Origin: Magnolia sinica
Lineage: Eukaryota; Streptophyta; Magnoliopsida; Magnoliales; Magnoliaceae
Assembly: GCF_029962835.1 (NCBI RefSeq)
Contig: NC_080588.1
Coordinates: 47,413,001-47,477,000, forward strand
Length of the DNA: 64,000 bases
Direction of reading: 5' to 3'
Under the pieces are notes generated by a model. That model searched no databases. It was not told where the DNA came from and was given only the letters and a program-made list of their open reading frames with translations. The position numbers were made by a program, and so were the translations under genes. Shown here piece by piece: positions 11,504-23,100 of the stretch (its first letter is position 1; each line of letters starts with the position of its first letter).

Positions 11504-12110
11504 ATAGTGCAGCTGGGTGGTGGGTTGGGACTCGGAATGGGTACTGCCCAAACGTGTACTGAACTCCCCACATGCACAATGGGCAGGACTGATTGGACTA
11601 CAAGCAGCTGTCTGAGATGGGCCACAGAGAATATGTTTGAAAGTTGTTGGGTGGATGCCCACTCGACCAGGCCTATATCTCCTATATCTCCTACATCTGA
11701 CAGGATGCTGCTGTCCAATCTAATTCCACCATGTCATGCCTCTGCCAAGCCGGTACAGGCATGGCAGTACCCAATCTAAGTCGAGTCAGTTGAGAGGCCC
11801 CTATAATAAACTCTAAAGCGTATGGTGACGACTCCACGCAGTCCATTGGTTAGTATCAGTCATTAATAGAAACCAGTAAGGACAGCACAGCCGTCCTGAG
11901 CATCTTATACTTTCAAAAGCCACATCTGCAACATGCCCGTTTATTAGTACCCTTTTCCACTCTTCTTCTGTTGCATTCTTCAGAAGAAAGGATCCAACGC
12001 TAAAATTTCTTTTATTACACGTGCCATACATCTGTGAGATCACAACCATTCATCTGATGGGTCGTACTGCAGATGGGGCATGCCCCGAAAATCAGGTTGA
12101 TCGGGTGATC

Positions 12111-13871
12111 CTAGCCACTGCTCGAGGGACCTATTGGAAGTTACAATTCGATAGTTGTAGAGAGAAAATGTCCGACAAATGGTTAAGATTCAATAGGAAA
12201 ATGTCCTCCAATTGCCTGCTAGGCTCATCTGACCAGTTTAGTTTTGGCAGATGGACCACCCATAGAAATTATCAACAGATGCCCTTTCTGAATCCTGCAC
12301 TTGTTAAATTCCTGAATTGGGTTTCTTTGCAAGCGTTGATCTGTGATCTAGAAGGACACAGGAACTCCACTTTCCAAGATAAACTCATCTTCTCGCTCGT
12401 CAAAGGTCTCCATGAGTTGAACGTTGTGGTGTGGAACAGCAACACTCTCACCTACAACGACTTCACCTGCAGTGGCGGGCAACGCTTCTTCCTTGCATAC
12501 CAACCAAATGACGGCTGGCAAAAACACTCATTTCAGTTTCATTTCATTGCATCTAAAGTTTCAATTGATCTTGCTGTCTGATTTCAGAATTCAACCCCAA
12601 AAGGTTCTCTCCCAAGGCTTCGACGATGCTGCATGGCCTCTCCAGAGGAAGAACAGTGGGTATAACCATAAAAACAGACAATACCCACATCTGCAATCCT
12701 CCATCTGTTCCCGTTTGTAGCATTTCTAACCAGCGTTCTTTATGATGCAGACACATCGGAGAAGTAAGACTCACCTTGCATTATGCCAATGCCAGTAGTG
12801 TATGTTCATTCTTCTTCAACTGGAAACTGATTCATGTTCTCCTTAAGAAAATCAAGAAAGCCAAATTATATTAACCATTAATGTATACTTGTATGAAATT
12901 GCAGCACCATGATTTGCGCTGACCCCACCGCCTTATGTAGCTTCAGCTGCACCACGTCCCTCCTTATACAACCCCAGCTGCACCACATCCCTCCTTACAC
13001 AACCCCACAAGCACCCCATGTGTCTCCTTACAAGACACTTCCACCAACGGTCCCATATGCTCCAGCCGCAACCTATCCTGCTCCATCTCTTTACCCATCA
13101 TACCCACTTCCCCCAGCAAATCCAACCACATATCCACTGTCCACTTACCCCCCTCCCCTGCAACAAGCAACTGCCTATTACCCACAGCCGTACCCACCTG
13201 CACCATACCTGCCACCCCGACAAGCAACACCACATCACCCACCAGGTAATTTCCATTCATCGTTGTCACTGACAATCTTATTAAAGAAACGGTTTCTTAT
13301 TTTTTGTGCTTGCAATATGTTTCTGATTGTATACTACCTCTGATCTGCAGGCCAATATCCAGGAACCTATCCGCCAACATGCTGAGATGCAGACAGAGTC
13401 TTGCTCGTATGAAGATGAGTCGGTTGATGAAAGCCACACAGCACTTTGAAGTTATGAACTGTTTCTGAATCATTTGCATCTATTTGAGGCTTTGTTTTGC
13501 ATTATCATCAAAGGTTTCTCACTACTTAACAAAGATGCAATTCAAATCAGCTGTTTGGCTGTTGCTCAAGTGCTGCTTTTCACGTTTTCTTTTCTTCCCT
13601 GCAATGGTTACTACTAGTTGTAACATGATGTTTCATTGAAATTTAATAAAGTTCTACATGAATGTTGATCAAGTTCTATATATATTGGTTATAAATAAGA
13701 AAAAAAAAAAAAAAAGAGGTTGAACCTGGGAATTCATAAAAATTCAATATATGAAGGTACATGTTCCTAAATATCCATGGGCAATTTCAGAGGCCATGTT
13801 TCCTTGTAAGAGCAGATAGGATTTTTTGCAAATTAGATATTTCTTCTTCCTTCTGGCGCAGTTCTTGTTTC
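12111..13871. repeat. Duplication block B (truncated C2 copy plus true SDN 3' end)
   Basis: Second copy of the block at 8461-10195, same orientation, 3.65 kb away. Relative to block A it carries an extra A-rich insertion near 13690-13720. Confidence 0.85.
12352..13385 (+). pseudogene. Truncated C2-domain gene copy
   Basis: Corresponds to exons 3-7 of the gene at 7784: 12352-12478, 12588-12659, 12751-12799, 12905-13245, 13351-13385. Exons 1-2 are missing. The exon 3 donor has changed from GGTACC to GGCAAC, so GT is lost. Exon 6 read in the expected phase meets TGA within six codons (CAC CAT GAT TTG CGC TGA). The Pro/Tyr-rich segment is still recognisable (YPAPSLYPSYPLPP). It is therefore a dead copy, unless an unseen upstream exon and other splicing rescue it. 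Confidence 0.85.
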
Positions 13872-14104
13872 AATGTTTCTATCTCTTTGACATGGTCACA
13901 CTGATACTCTTTGATGCAGTCCTCCTCAAGCATGTCCACCTTTGGCTTTTTGGATTGCACCCCCTCGTCTTGGGCCAATCTCCTCTTTAATAAGTCAGGT
14001 TTCTCGAGAAGAGCATCAGATGTCATTTTCTGAACATAGACACTGGCAGTTGATCCCTTTTTTGGTTGGAAAGATACGAGCTTCTGAGGCCGGCCATGTA
14101 CATC
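13787..14104 (-). CDS. SDN: SDN exon 12 (end of RRM-like domain, coiled coil, stop)
   Basis: 105 codons and TGA at 13789-13787. It begins [12 protein letters not shown] and ends with a heptad-rich Glu/Lys/Leu segment ([20 protein letters not shown]). Its last about 85 nt are duplicated as a broken fragment at 10111-10195. The C2 gene copies lie convergently just beyond the stop. Confidence 0.92.
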   Translation of the reverse strand, partial: DVHGRPQKLVSFQPKKGSTASVYVQKMTSDALLEKPDLLKRRLAQDEGVQSKKPKVDMLEEDCIKEYQCDHVKEIETLKQELRQKEEEISNLQKILSALTRKHGL

Positions 14105-17100
14105 CTGCCAACGGAAGAAAACCTTTTATTTAGTCCCCACTGTTTTTCCTACATTTTGACTCTCCCAAAAATAAGATCAATGTTCTTTTCACCAATCAAA
14201 GACTGAAATTATCCATCTACAACCTGTATGTCTCTGGTTTATGTGGATCCAGTTACTTGAGAAAAGCGTACAATGTTTGTGACTTTCTTTCGGCATCTAG
14301 TGTCTCGTTTTTCGGACATGTGGCAAACATGCACAGTATTGAAACCAATCATCAGGAGAGCCTACCTGGATGGGGCCATATCTCAAACTCTGCACCAATT
14401 GGATCCCATGCACCAATAGAGCAGTTGGGATTGTCAGATAGTGTGATTCTTGGGGTGTGGCTCATCCAAGGTACAGCCTACCAGATTATTTGTTCATAAT
14501 CTTGGACACACGTGCCATGTGTCTGGAAAGCAAATCACTGATAAGTTAAAAAGTGATAGGAAGTAACAAACACCCTACGATATCCCATTTCTTGAAAGTC
14601 ATCATCATCTAAGCCTTATCCCAACTAGCTAGGGTCGGCTACATGAATATGGCATTCCACTCTACCCAAGGCCATAACTTCAGTTAGACCATATGTCGTC
14701 ATGTCTTTTCTCACTACCTCCACTTAGGTCCTTGTGTGCCTTCCCCATGCCCTCTTAGAGCCTTCAACTTGTACACACTTACTGCTAACTACTGCAGTTA
14801 ATGTCTCTGTTGCACATGACCAAACCATCTAAGTCTACCTTCCCTCATCTTGTTACCTATTGGTGCGGCTCCTAAATTCCCTTGAATGCATTCATTTATA
14901 GTTCCTTCCTTCATTTTCTTGCCACTCATTCATCAGCATCCTTATATCCGCACACTCATCCTATGGACCAATATCCCATTTTTTGAAAATAAAAAAGAGA
15001 GAAGTTTAAGCTATGGAGCAAATGTTGTGGCAGGTACTGGAAGCTGAATAGTTTCATGCATTTCAGTGGAAAAAAGATGTGCACAGAGCTCATTCTATTG
15101 AAGGAAAACATAGCATATGCCATAATCTCATCTAATGCTCATTTCCAAAGGATCAACCTCTGCAATTATTCGGTCTGCTTTTGTTTTTGTAAATGTAAGA
15201 AAATGCAATGAATTCAAAGCAAGCAAGTTGCCAAACAAGTGATCCCACATTACCAGTAAAGCTACACCCACAGATGGTGAACAAGCAGGATTCTTAGATA
15301 CATCATCATTATTATAGCAACATGCAGTAAAGTTAGATTCCATACTCTTGTGAAACAGTAGTAACAGTAATAATAATAACGAATATCCCCAAACCCTTGC
15401 TGAACAGATGGCCTACGCCATTTTCTCTTTTGTTTTCAATCCCTACATTTTTTTTTATCTGTGATGTGACTAAATCAGCATTCCTAGATCTTGATCTTGA
15501 TTTTTTGAACTGTGATTATTTTATTGAATAGATGCCAAAGCCTAAAGAATTACATAAGAAAACAAAATTTAAAAAAAGAAAAAATACAATCTACAAATCT
15601 GACCAACTATAAGGAAGCTGGACCGAATAAATAGCCTTTGATGCTATCACCCAATCCAGATCTTGATCTTGATGATGGTGATGATAGAATAATTAAATAT
15701 AGTAGCAGTATCTTTGGCCTTGAAGAAAGTGTTTTAATTAGGTATGGTAGATCGGACTTGGTAAGAAGCTATTACCAGATACTCTAGTATACTTGGAGAA
15801 AGTGCTTTAATTGAATCCAATTTTTTATATTCATAAAATCCTGGCAATTTGCTCGCATTCTTGACATGATATATGTATATTTTTGTCCAAGTAAAATGTA
15901 AAAAATAGTAGACACTAAGTTCTGTTCAATTTACCATGCTAAAAATATTAGAAATCAATATCATGTTAAGAAAATATGAACATGTTATAAGTGGGCTAAC
16001 CACTTGCATATCCATATTGTAGACTTCTGGGAAATGAATAGAGTCACACCCTGTTCTTGTATCCATGTTTGTAGCAGTATCTGTATCTAGCCATCCCAGT
16101 TCCTCCCACAACACAACCACCAATGCCACTATCATCTTCACTGTTGTTGTTGTTTTTTTTTTTTATTAATATTCATTTGAACTATGCATCGTTCATCACA
16201 TGAATCTACAGTGTTGTTGTTGGGCCATGGATGCAATTGCTGAAATACATGTAAATTCAGATGGCCTGTACCTTTTCTACTTTGCCTTCTATTTTTTCAA
16301 ATGCTTCACATGCTGCTTCGGAATCCTTGAAAATAGCAAAGGTGGAATATCTTCGGCCTTGAACTCTACAATTGGGCTGCCAATGAAACCCGTTAGGATG
16401 GTGCTGGAAATGTCAGAATGAAACCCTTTGGTCTCGGTTGGTTCAGTGAGGATCTGAACAGGTAGCACATAAGAAATATCATACCTGAACTTCAACAGTA
16501 AATTTTGGAGGAAATACTTTCATCAATTCTTGACTTGGCACACCAATTGGTATTCTATGAAGAAAAAGCTTTCTGAAGTCTGTTTCAGGTACCTACAATT
16601 TTTGAAGATGCAATGAATTAATAAGGCCAAATTTCTTACTGAAAAAAAATAAATGCAAGAGAGTCATTCAACTTCCAACAGACATGTTTCCTTTCAACTG
16701 CAATAGGATCATCAAATCCATGCTCTATCTTGGCCAGAACTAACTTCATTGCAGCAACTGCATCATCTCGACAATTATGAGGAGCATCATCTCTTCGAAC
16801 TTCATACCCCAACACAGACTGATAGAATTAAACAAGGTAAAATCAGTGTTTTAAAAAGCGAATAGCGTGTAGTATAGCTTTCACCCCTCTAAAGCATGAG
16901 GTGTAAATTTTTAATCAAGTTTGCACTTGGCTGCACCAATTTCATGATATTCTACAACATATTAGACTCTGATTAATAATGAAATCTAACAAAAATTCAG
17001 AATATCTGGTGCAAGTCCAGCATTCGAAATATCAGTATCGCATTATGTATCGCACCCTTGGGATACAAATATGTATTGGTTATCTCATGGGATATATCGG

Positions 17101-20100
17101 TTGTATCACGTAATGTATCGCTGTTGTTGGAAACATGGGGAAACATTGGGAAATTGGTTGAATTTTTCAATGAAACTTCAATGATTGTTAAAAGTAACAT
17201 CAATACACACTTATAAATCAAAACATTACAAAAAAACAAGTGCACATAATAGGTTTTCTTTGTATGGGGTCCTAATTTATGCGTTGTCTAACTGAATTGA
17301 TGTAAGTATATTCAAAGTCTATTATTCATATAATTTATAAACGTAAGAAGACATGTGGAAACACAAGCAATACATTTAAAAGCAAAAGAAGAATCGCTAG
17401 ATCAGGTTACATACATGCAGCGTTCGAAATATCGATACTATCGGCTGATATATTGGCCGATATTATCGTTATTGGCCCCCAGCGAGACAAAACCCGGGCG
17501 ATAACCCCCAGAAGATTTTTAAAAATACCAAAATCCAGATATCTCACAATGTATCATCGAAAGATACCAAGTAAAAAAAAAAAAACACCAAATATTGTTC
17601 GGGACAGTGTCATTATCCAAAAAAAAATTGGAAAAATTAAAAATATATATATAGAAACTTTCAACAAGTGGATTTCGATACTTGTACAAGAGATTGCCAT
17701 GATCGGAAGCTTCCCTTTGGTGGGCCATTCGAATCAAAGCATTGTCCGTAGGTTAGTGCAAATCTCCGATTTAGAAGAGAAATCAATCGAAATCTGGAGA
17801 AATCCAAGTATTTGGGCGAAATCCGGCAAAATCCTTGCTGAAATCCGGAGAAATCCTCGCCAAAATCCGAAGATATGTGAGATTTAGGAGAGATTTTAGG
17901 GTTCCGGAAGGGCGCCCTCTCTGCTTCGAAAAAAAAGGCATCCAAGCCCTTTTTATGGAAATCGAGTTGGCTGGTGTACCGCACACCACCGAGTTGACTG
18001 GTGTGTTGACGTCGCCAAGTTCCGTGGGTCCCATCATGAGGTATGTGTTATACCCAAACCGTTCGTCCATTTGGCAAGCTCGTCGTAAGGCTTGAGTCGA
18101 AAAATAAGACATCCAAAGATCAAGTGGACCACACTACAAACAGGAGTGGGAGATTAAACATTTACCATTGAAACCCTTTTGGGGTCACAGGAGTTTTGGA
18201 TCAATATGATATTTGTTTTTCCTCTTCATCCAGGTCTGTGTGACCTAATGAACAGATTGGATGGAAAATAAACATTATGGTGGGCCCTACGAATATTTTA
18301 ACAGTGAGAATCAGCCCCACTGCTATTTGTGGTGTGGTCCACTTGAGCTTTGAATATGGCTCATTTTTGGGCTCATGATCTAAAATGATCTCTCCAAATG
18401 CATGAACGGTGTAAATATAATAAATACATTATTGTGGGGCCATGTAACTTTGAACCGTTCACACCACTCGAGTTGCAGGAGCGTACTGCCCGTCTTCGTA
18501 GTGTGGTGGGAAGCAGATAGCGTAGTGAATAGCGTACTACATAAACTCTATGGGGCCCACCATAATTCATGTATTTTATCCACTCCATCCATCCATTTTA
18601 CCATATAATTTTATGGTTTTAGCCCAAAAAATGAAGCATATCCAAAGCTCAAGTGGACCACACCACAGAAAATAGTGCGAATTGAACATCTACCATTAAA
18701 AAAATCCTTGGGAGCCAAAGAAGTTTTGGATCAAGCTGATATTTGTTCTTTTCCTTTATCCATATCTGTGTAATCTTATGAAGAGGTTGGATGAAAAATA
18801 AACATCACTGTAGGCCCTAGGGAGGTTTCAATAGTGCAAATCATTATTCCTATTGTTTCCTGCGGTATGGTCCACTTGACCTTTGGATATGTTTCAAATT
18901 TGTGCTCAACCCCTAAAATGAGCCGGAAAAACAGATGGACTGCATGGATAAACCATGTACATTTAAGATGGACCCAATAAGTTTACTCAGTACTATAGGA
19001 GTAGATTAGGTGAGACCCCGCCTCACCCAAGACCATACAATCGTACCGTGGGGCCCAACTTGACGTGTGTATTCTATGTCCACTCCATCCATCTGTTTTT
19101 TCAGATCATTTTACAACATGATCTTAATAATTAAGAAGATGCAATTATCAGGTGGACCATACTCAAGGAAACAGTATTAGTTGAACATGGTACCATTAAA
19201 AACTTCTTAGGGTGCACCTTAATTTTTCCTGTATTTTATTAGGCATCCAATCCGCTGATAACTTCACAAAAGTTTGAATGAAGAGAAAAAACAATTATCA
19301 GCTTCACCCAAAACTTTTGTGGCCTACTAATGGTCAATCACCATTGTTACATATGGTATGGTCTACCTAATTATTGGATCTGCTTCAATTTTTGGATAAT
19401 GTCCTAAAATGATATGGAAAAACAGATGGATGGGGTGGATACCGAATATAGTTGTCTTATTTCAATAGGACAACGCATAGCTTAGACCCTATGCAAAGGA
19501 AACCTATTATGTGCACTTCTTTTTTGAGATTTTATGATTTAAAAGTGTGTATTAAGATCTTTTTTAATAATCCCTGAAGTTTCATTGAAAAATTCAACCA
19601 TTTTCCCAATGTTTCCCCATGTTTCCCAAAAAGTGCGATAAATTATGCGATACAAACGATATATCCCATGTGATAACCGATACGTATCTGTATCCCAAGG
19701 GTACGATACCGATATTTTGAACACTGCATACATGTTTGATTTTATGTTTGGACACAAATTGCAACCGGTTTGCGAAAAACCGAAAATTTTTTATTTTTTC
19801 GATTTTCCACAACTCAGCCCATCTCCTCCAAATCTCGAAATCGAAGCTCCCAATCTGTGATTTTTCATGCGAAACATGAAAAACCATGGATTTGTAATAA
19901 TTTGACACCGATTTAACATGATTTAAAAGGGGGGGGGGGAAAGGATCGAAAATCAAAAATGCTCACCGGCTCGAACATGTGGGATATATCCCACTACTTG
20001 TGCGTCTCATATCGCACGGGTGGGATACAAGATATATCATAGGATATATCGGCCGATATCGTCGATACTTAAAACACTGGGTGCAACCAAATGCAACCGA

Positions 20101-23100
20101 AATAATAAGAGAGGTCAATTATTAAGTATAAAGGTCAAGAAAGAGCAACGAAACTGATTTAGGGTACTTACATTATTTTACTAAAAGCATAGAAAAGTTC
20201 AACTATTTTTTATTGAAAATAGAAAAATAAAACAAATCATTGAAAAAATTAATTAATTTTAATGTTGTAGTGAATAATAACTTGTAATGTGAGTTGTGTG
20301 GCATGTAGCGTACTCTATGTAGCATGTAGTGTATGCAAATTATCATTTAGCGGGCTACATGCAACCTAAGCTATTTTCATGACCTACGCTACCTACCATA
20401 ACTATTTAAAACACTGGGTAAAATCATAATCATATCTCTAATGTTTACATGGCCGTGTTAGCGAAGAAAATCACAGACCTTTAAGCGAACTGATACACAA
20501 TTACATCATAATGCTATCTGAAATAACTTTCAAGCAGATGCAATTCCTGTGGCAATACGCTTAAACAAACAACAGAACAAACATATAGAAGATGACCCAC
20601 TTTCTGGTAAATCTGGTCCATAAATTTAAATGCTCAGTGCAATATCTTTAACCCATCCACTGATCTTTGTAATGAGCCATGGTTTAAAATACCCACCAAT
20701 CATTGAAAATAATTGATTTTCTACAATTATGTAGACATCAAGTTTAGCTAGTTGGGTTAAAACTGTGGGCCGGTATTATAAATTATATATCTTGGAACAA
20801 CAAAAAAAATTATTGAACCTTAGGTCAAGAATAATGTCGTTCATCTGAGGAGATGTCATAAACACAAATCTATTAATATCATTCGTCTGAGGAGATTTCA
20901 TAAACACGAAGCTAGATTTGTGGAAGGGTGCTTTCAAATCCAAAGGATTTAAAATTAGTCGGACTAGAACAGAGTATATGGCGAGAGAAATGGGATGAAC
21001 GTGGCAACAGATTGAGAGGAGCATGAAACAGCCAACATCTGACCTTTGAAATACCAATGAGCACTTTCTTGGGGTAGAAAGTGCAGGGGAGTGGAAACGG
21101 GTGTCATATAGGAAGGCCAGGAAACAGGGACTTGGCAGATCGAACAGGCGAGAGTTGTTGGAATATCCAACGCTATTTGTGGACAGTTCCCAGAAGGACG
21201 GATGCTGGTGAATTTCGAGAGGGACTTCGGGCGGGCAAGTATAGTCATGGAGGTAGTAATACCACAAGATAGGCATTCAGCTTCTCCTCACGATTTTGCA
21301 TTTGTCCGAATGTCGTTGGAAGAGGAGTTAGAGAAGGCAATTCAAATGTTGAATGGAGAGAGGTTTGGAGGGATTAAACTGCGAATCCGGAGAGCAAGAT
21401 ATGGGTCTGAGTAAAAAAAGAAAATACAGAAAGAGAAAAGCGGACGATTAACAAAAACACGAAGAATACATGAAGGAAGTTAGACAAAAAGGAGTCTCCT
21501 TTTTATGATGCAGGGACATGTGATGACCTAATCCTAGATGCATGTATAATCAAGTTAAAGAATCTTCACGTAAATACACGAATCAACTAATCCTTTGGCT
21601 CCTGTGGAACTGTTCACACGAGTCTTCACCTCTCTCTGTCGCACATGCCACTAATAACTTAATAGGCGGCAAGTGCAAGTCTCTCTCGCATCCAAAAACC
21701 CAATAAATGTTACCCGGGTGACATTCTCTTAGAAAGGGTTTGCGGTGGAAGAACGTCTGCGGTAAGTATCACGCCGATTTCTCTGGAAATCAAAACAGAT
21801 GGTCGACAGGTCACTGATTTTCGTTAGTTGGTTCCTTACAAAGGCGAGAATGGTGAGTTTTGCTGTGAAGAACTGTCAAAAGTTGTGGTTCTGTAGCAAC
21901 AGATGCATATCCCAGTTGCGGATGACCACTCTTTGCTACAGGAGTCATCTACATGGTGTGAAGCAGTCATCTGTGTTGCAGGATCATTCCTCTCAAGATT
22001 TCGAATTCAGCTGTGCGGTAGTGATTTCGCCTAAGGCATCATCACAAAACCTTGGTGCAGGAAAGGAAACCTCGGGGAGAGAGGTTACAGTTTTATTGGC
22101 AGCACAGGTAGTGGTTCCCTTAGTACATGGTTGACAAGCGAGTTCTACAGCAGAAAAAGAACCATTAACAGAGCCTGCAGATGAGTTCTTTGAGTTTATT
22201 CAATGAGGTCTCGAGATGTCTCCTCTTCATCGCCAAATAGCTAGAAATGAAGATCAGGGGCCAAGTCAGATATGGACACCAATGGAAGAGTTATGAGGGA
22301 CTGAGCTGTCAGCTGGTGCAATGGTAGTATCAGAGGCAGAGTTTTTACGTAGTCCTATCTTTATATCTGCTTTGGCGACCAATCAACAATCTGGTAATGC
22401 AAGTACAGCGGGAGAGAGGCTAGTGATTCAAGCAGTTCCAGAATTAGCTCAATTGCGCAGAATAAAATGTTATCTATGGTGGAAGACATGAAAATAATAA
22501 AAATGGTTACAATGGAGGTGGCTCGGTTAGTGGGGGTAAGATTTGGGGATAGGCTTGAGGATTATATAGCTTACTTTGAATTTGTGGAGGAAAGGGGGAG
22601 GCAATTAATTCCCAAGCAGGTTCATTTTAGTATGAGGAATACGATATGTTCGGACAATAATAATCTAAATGGAGGAGCCGAATTTCAAAACATGAGGGGT
22701 GGGAGTACATCGGGTATAGATAGTTTTAAATGAATTTCATAACTTAGAATGTCAAGGGAATGGGTTGCACACAAAAGCGGGGTCAAATTAGAGATGTGTA
22801 AGAGATTCAAAATTCAAGTAGTAGCATTTCGGGAAACTAAGATGAAAGAAATAGATCAAAGGCTGATAAATTCGATATAGTGGGGAAAGCAAAAGGATTG
22901 GGTAGTTGAGGATGTGGCAGATTTAGCGGGACGTATTCTAGTGATTTGGAACTCAATGTTGTGGGGTATAGAGGACAGTTGGTCGGGTGATTATTTTTTG
23001 AAAGAGGTTGCATCGAGATTCACATGGATGTTTATAGCAGTATATGGGCTATGTAAACCAAAGTTATGTGGTGAATTATGAGAGGAGCCAGATAAATGCC

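Larger units (their letters stand above)
17018..20079. mobile_element. Outer hAT-like element (CGATAT family), split by a later insertion
   Basis: The left end CAGCATTCGAAATATC starts at 17018; the right end ...CGATACTTAAAACACTG stops at 20079. GGTGCAA is repeated at both sides (17008-17014 and 20080-20086), suggesting an 8-bp target duplication with small changes. Without the inner insertion (17418-19726 plus one TSD copy) the element is about 750 bp and aligns in inverse orientation with the 694-bp element at 37027-37720. No transposase frame is present. Confidence 0.72.

Noticed and set aside
12909-13343. 144-codon Pro-rich frame in block B
   Set aside because: It is the frame-shifted remnant of C2 exon 6 followed by intron sequence; the copy lacks exons 1-2 and a donor site.
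16289-16495. Frame reading through SDN intron 10 and exon 11
   Set aside because: It is not the coding phase. The CCCAAT acceptor at 16376 opens the correct frame, encoding [18 protein letters not shown].
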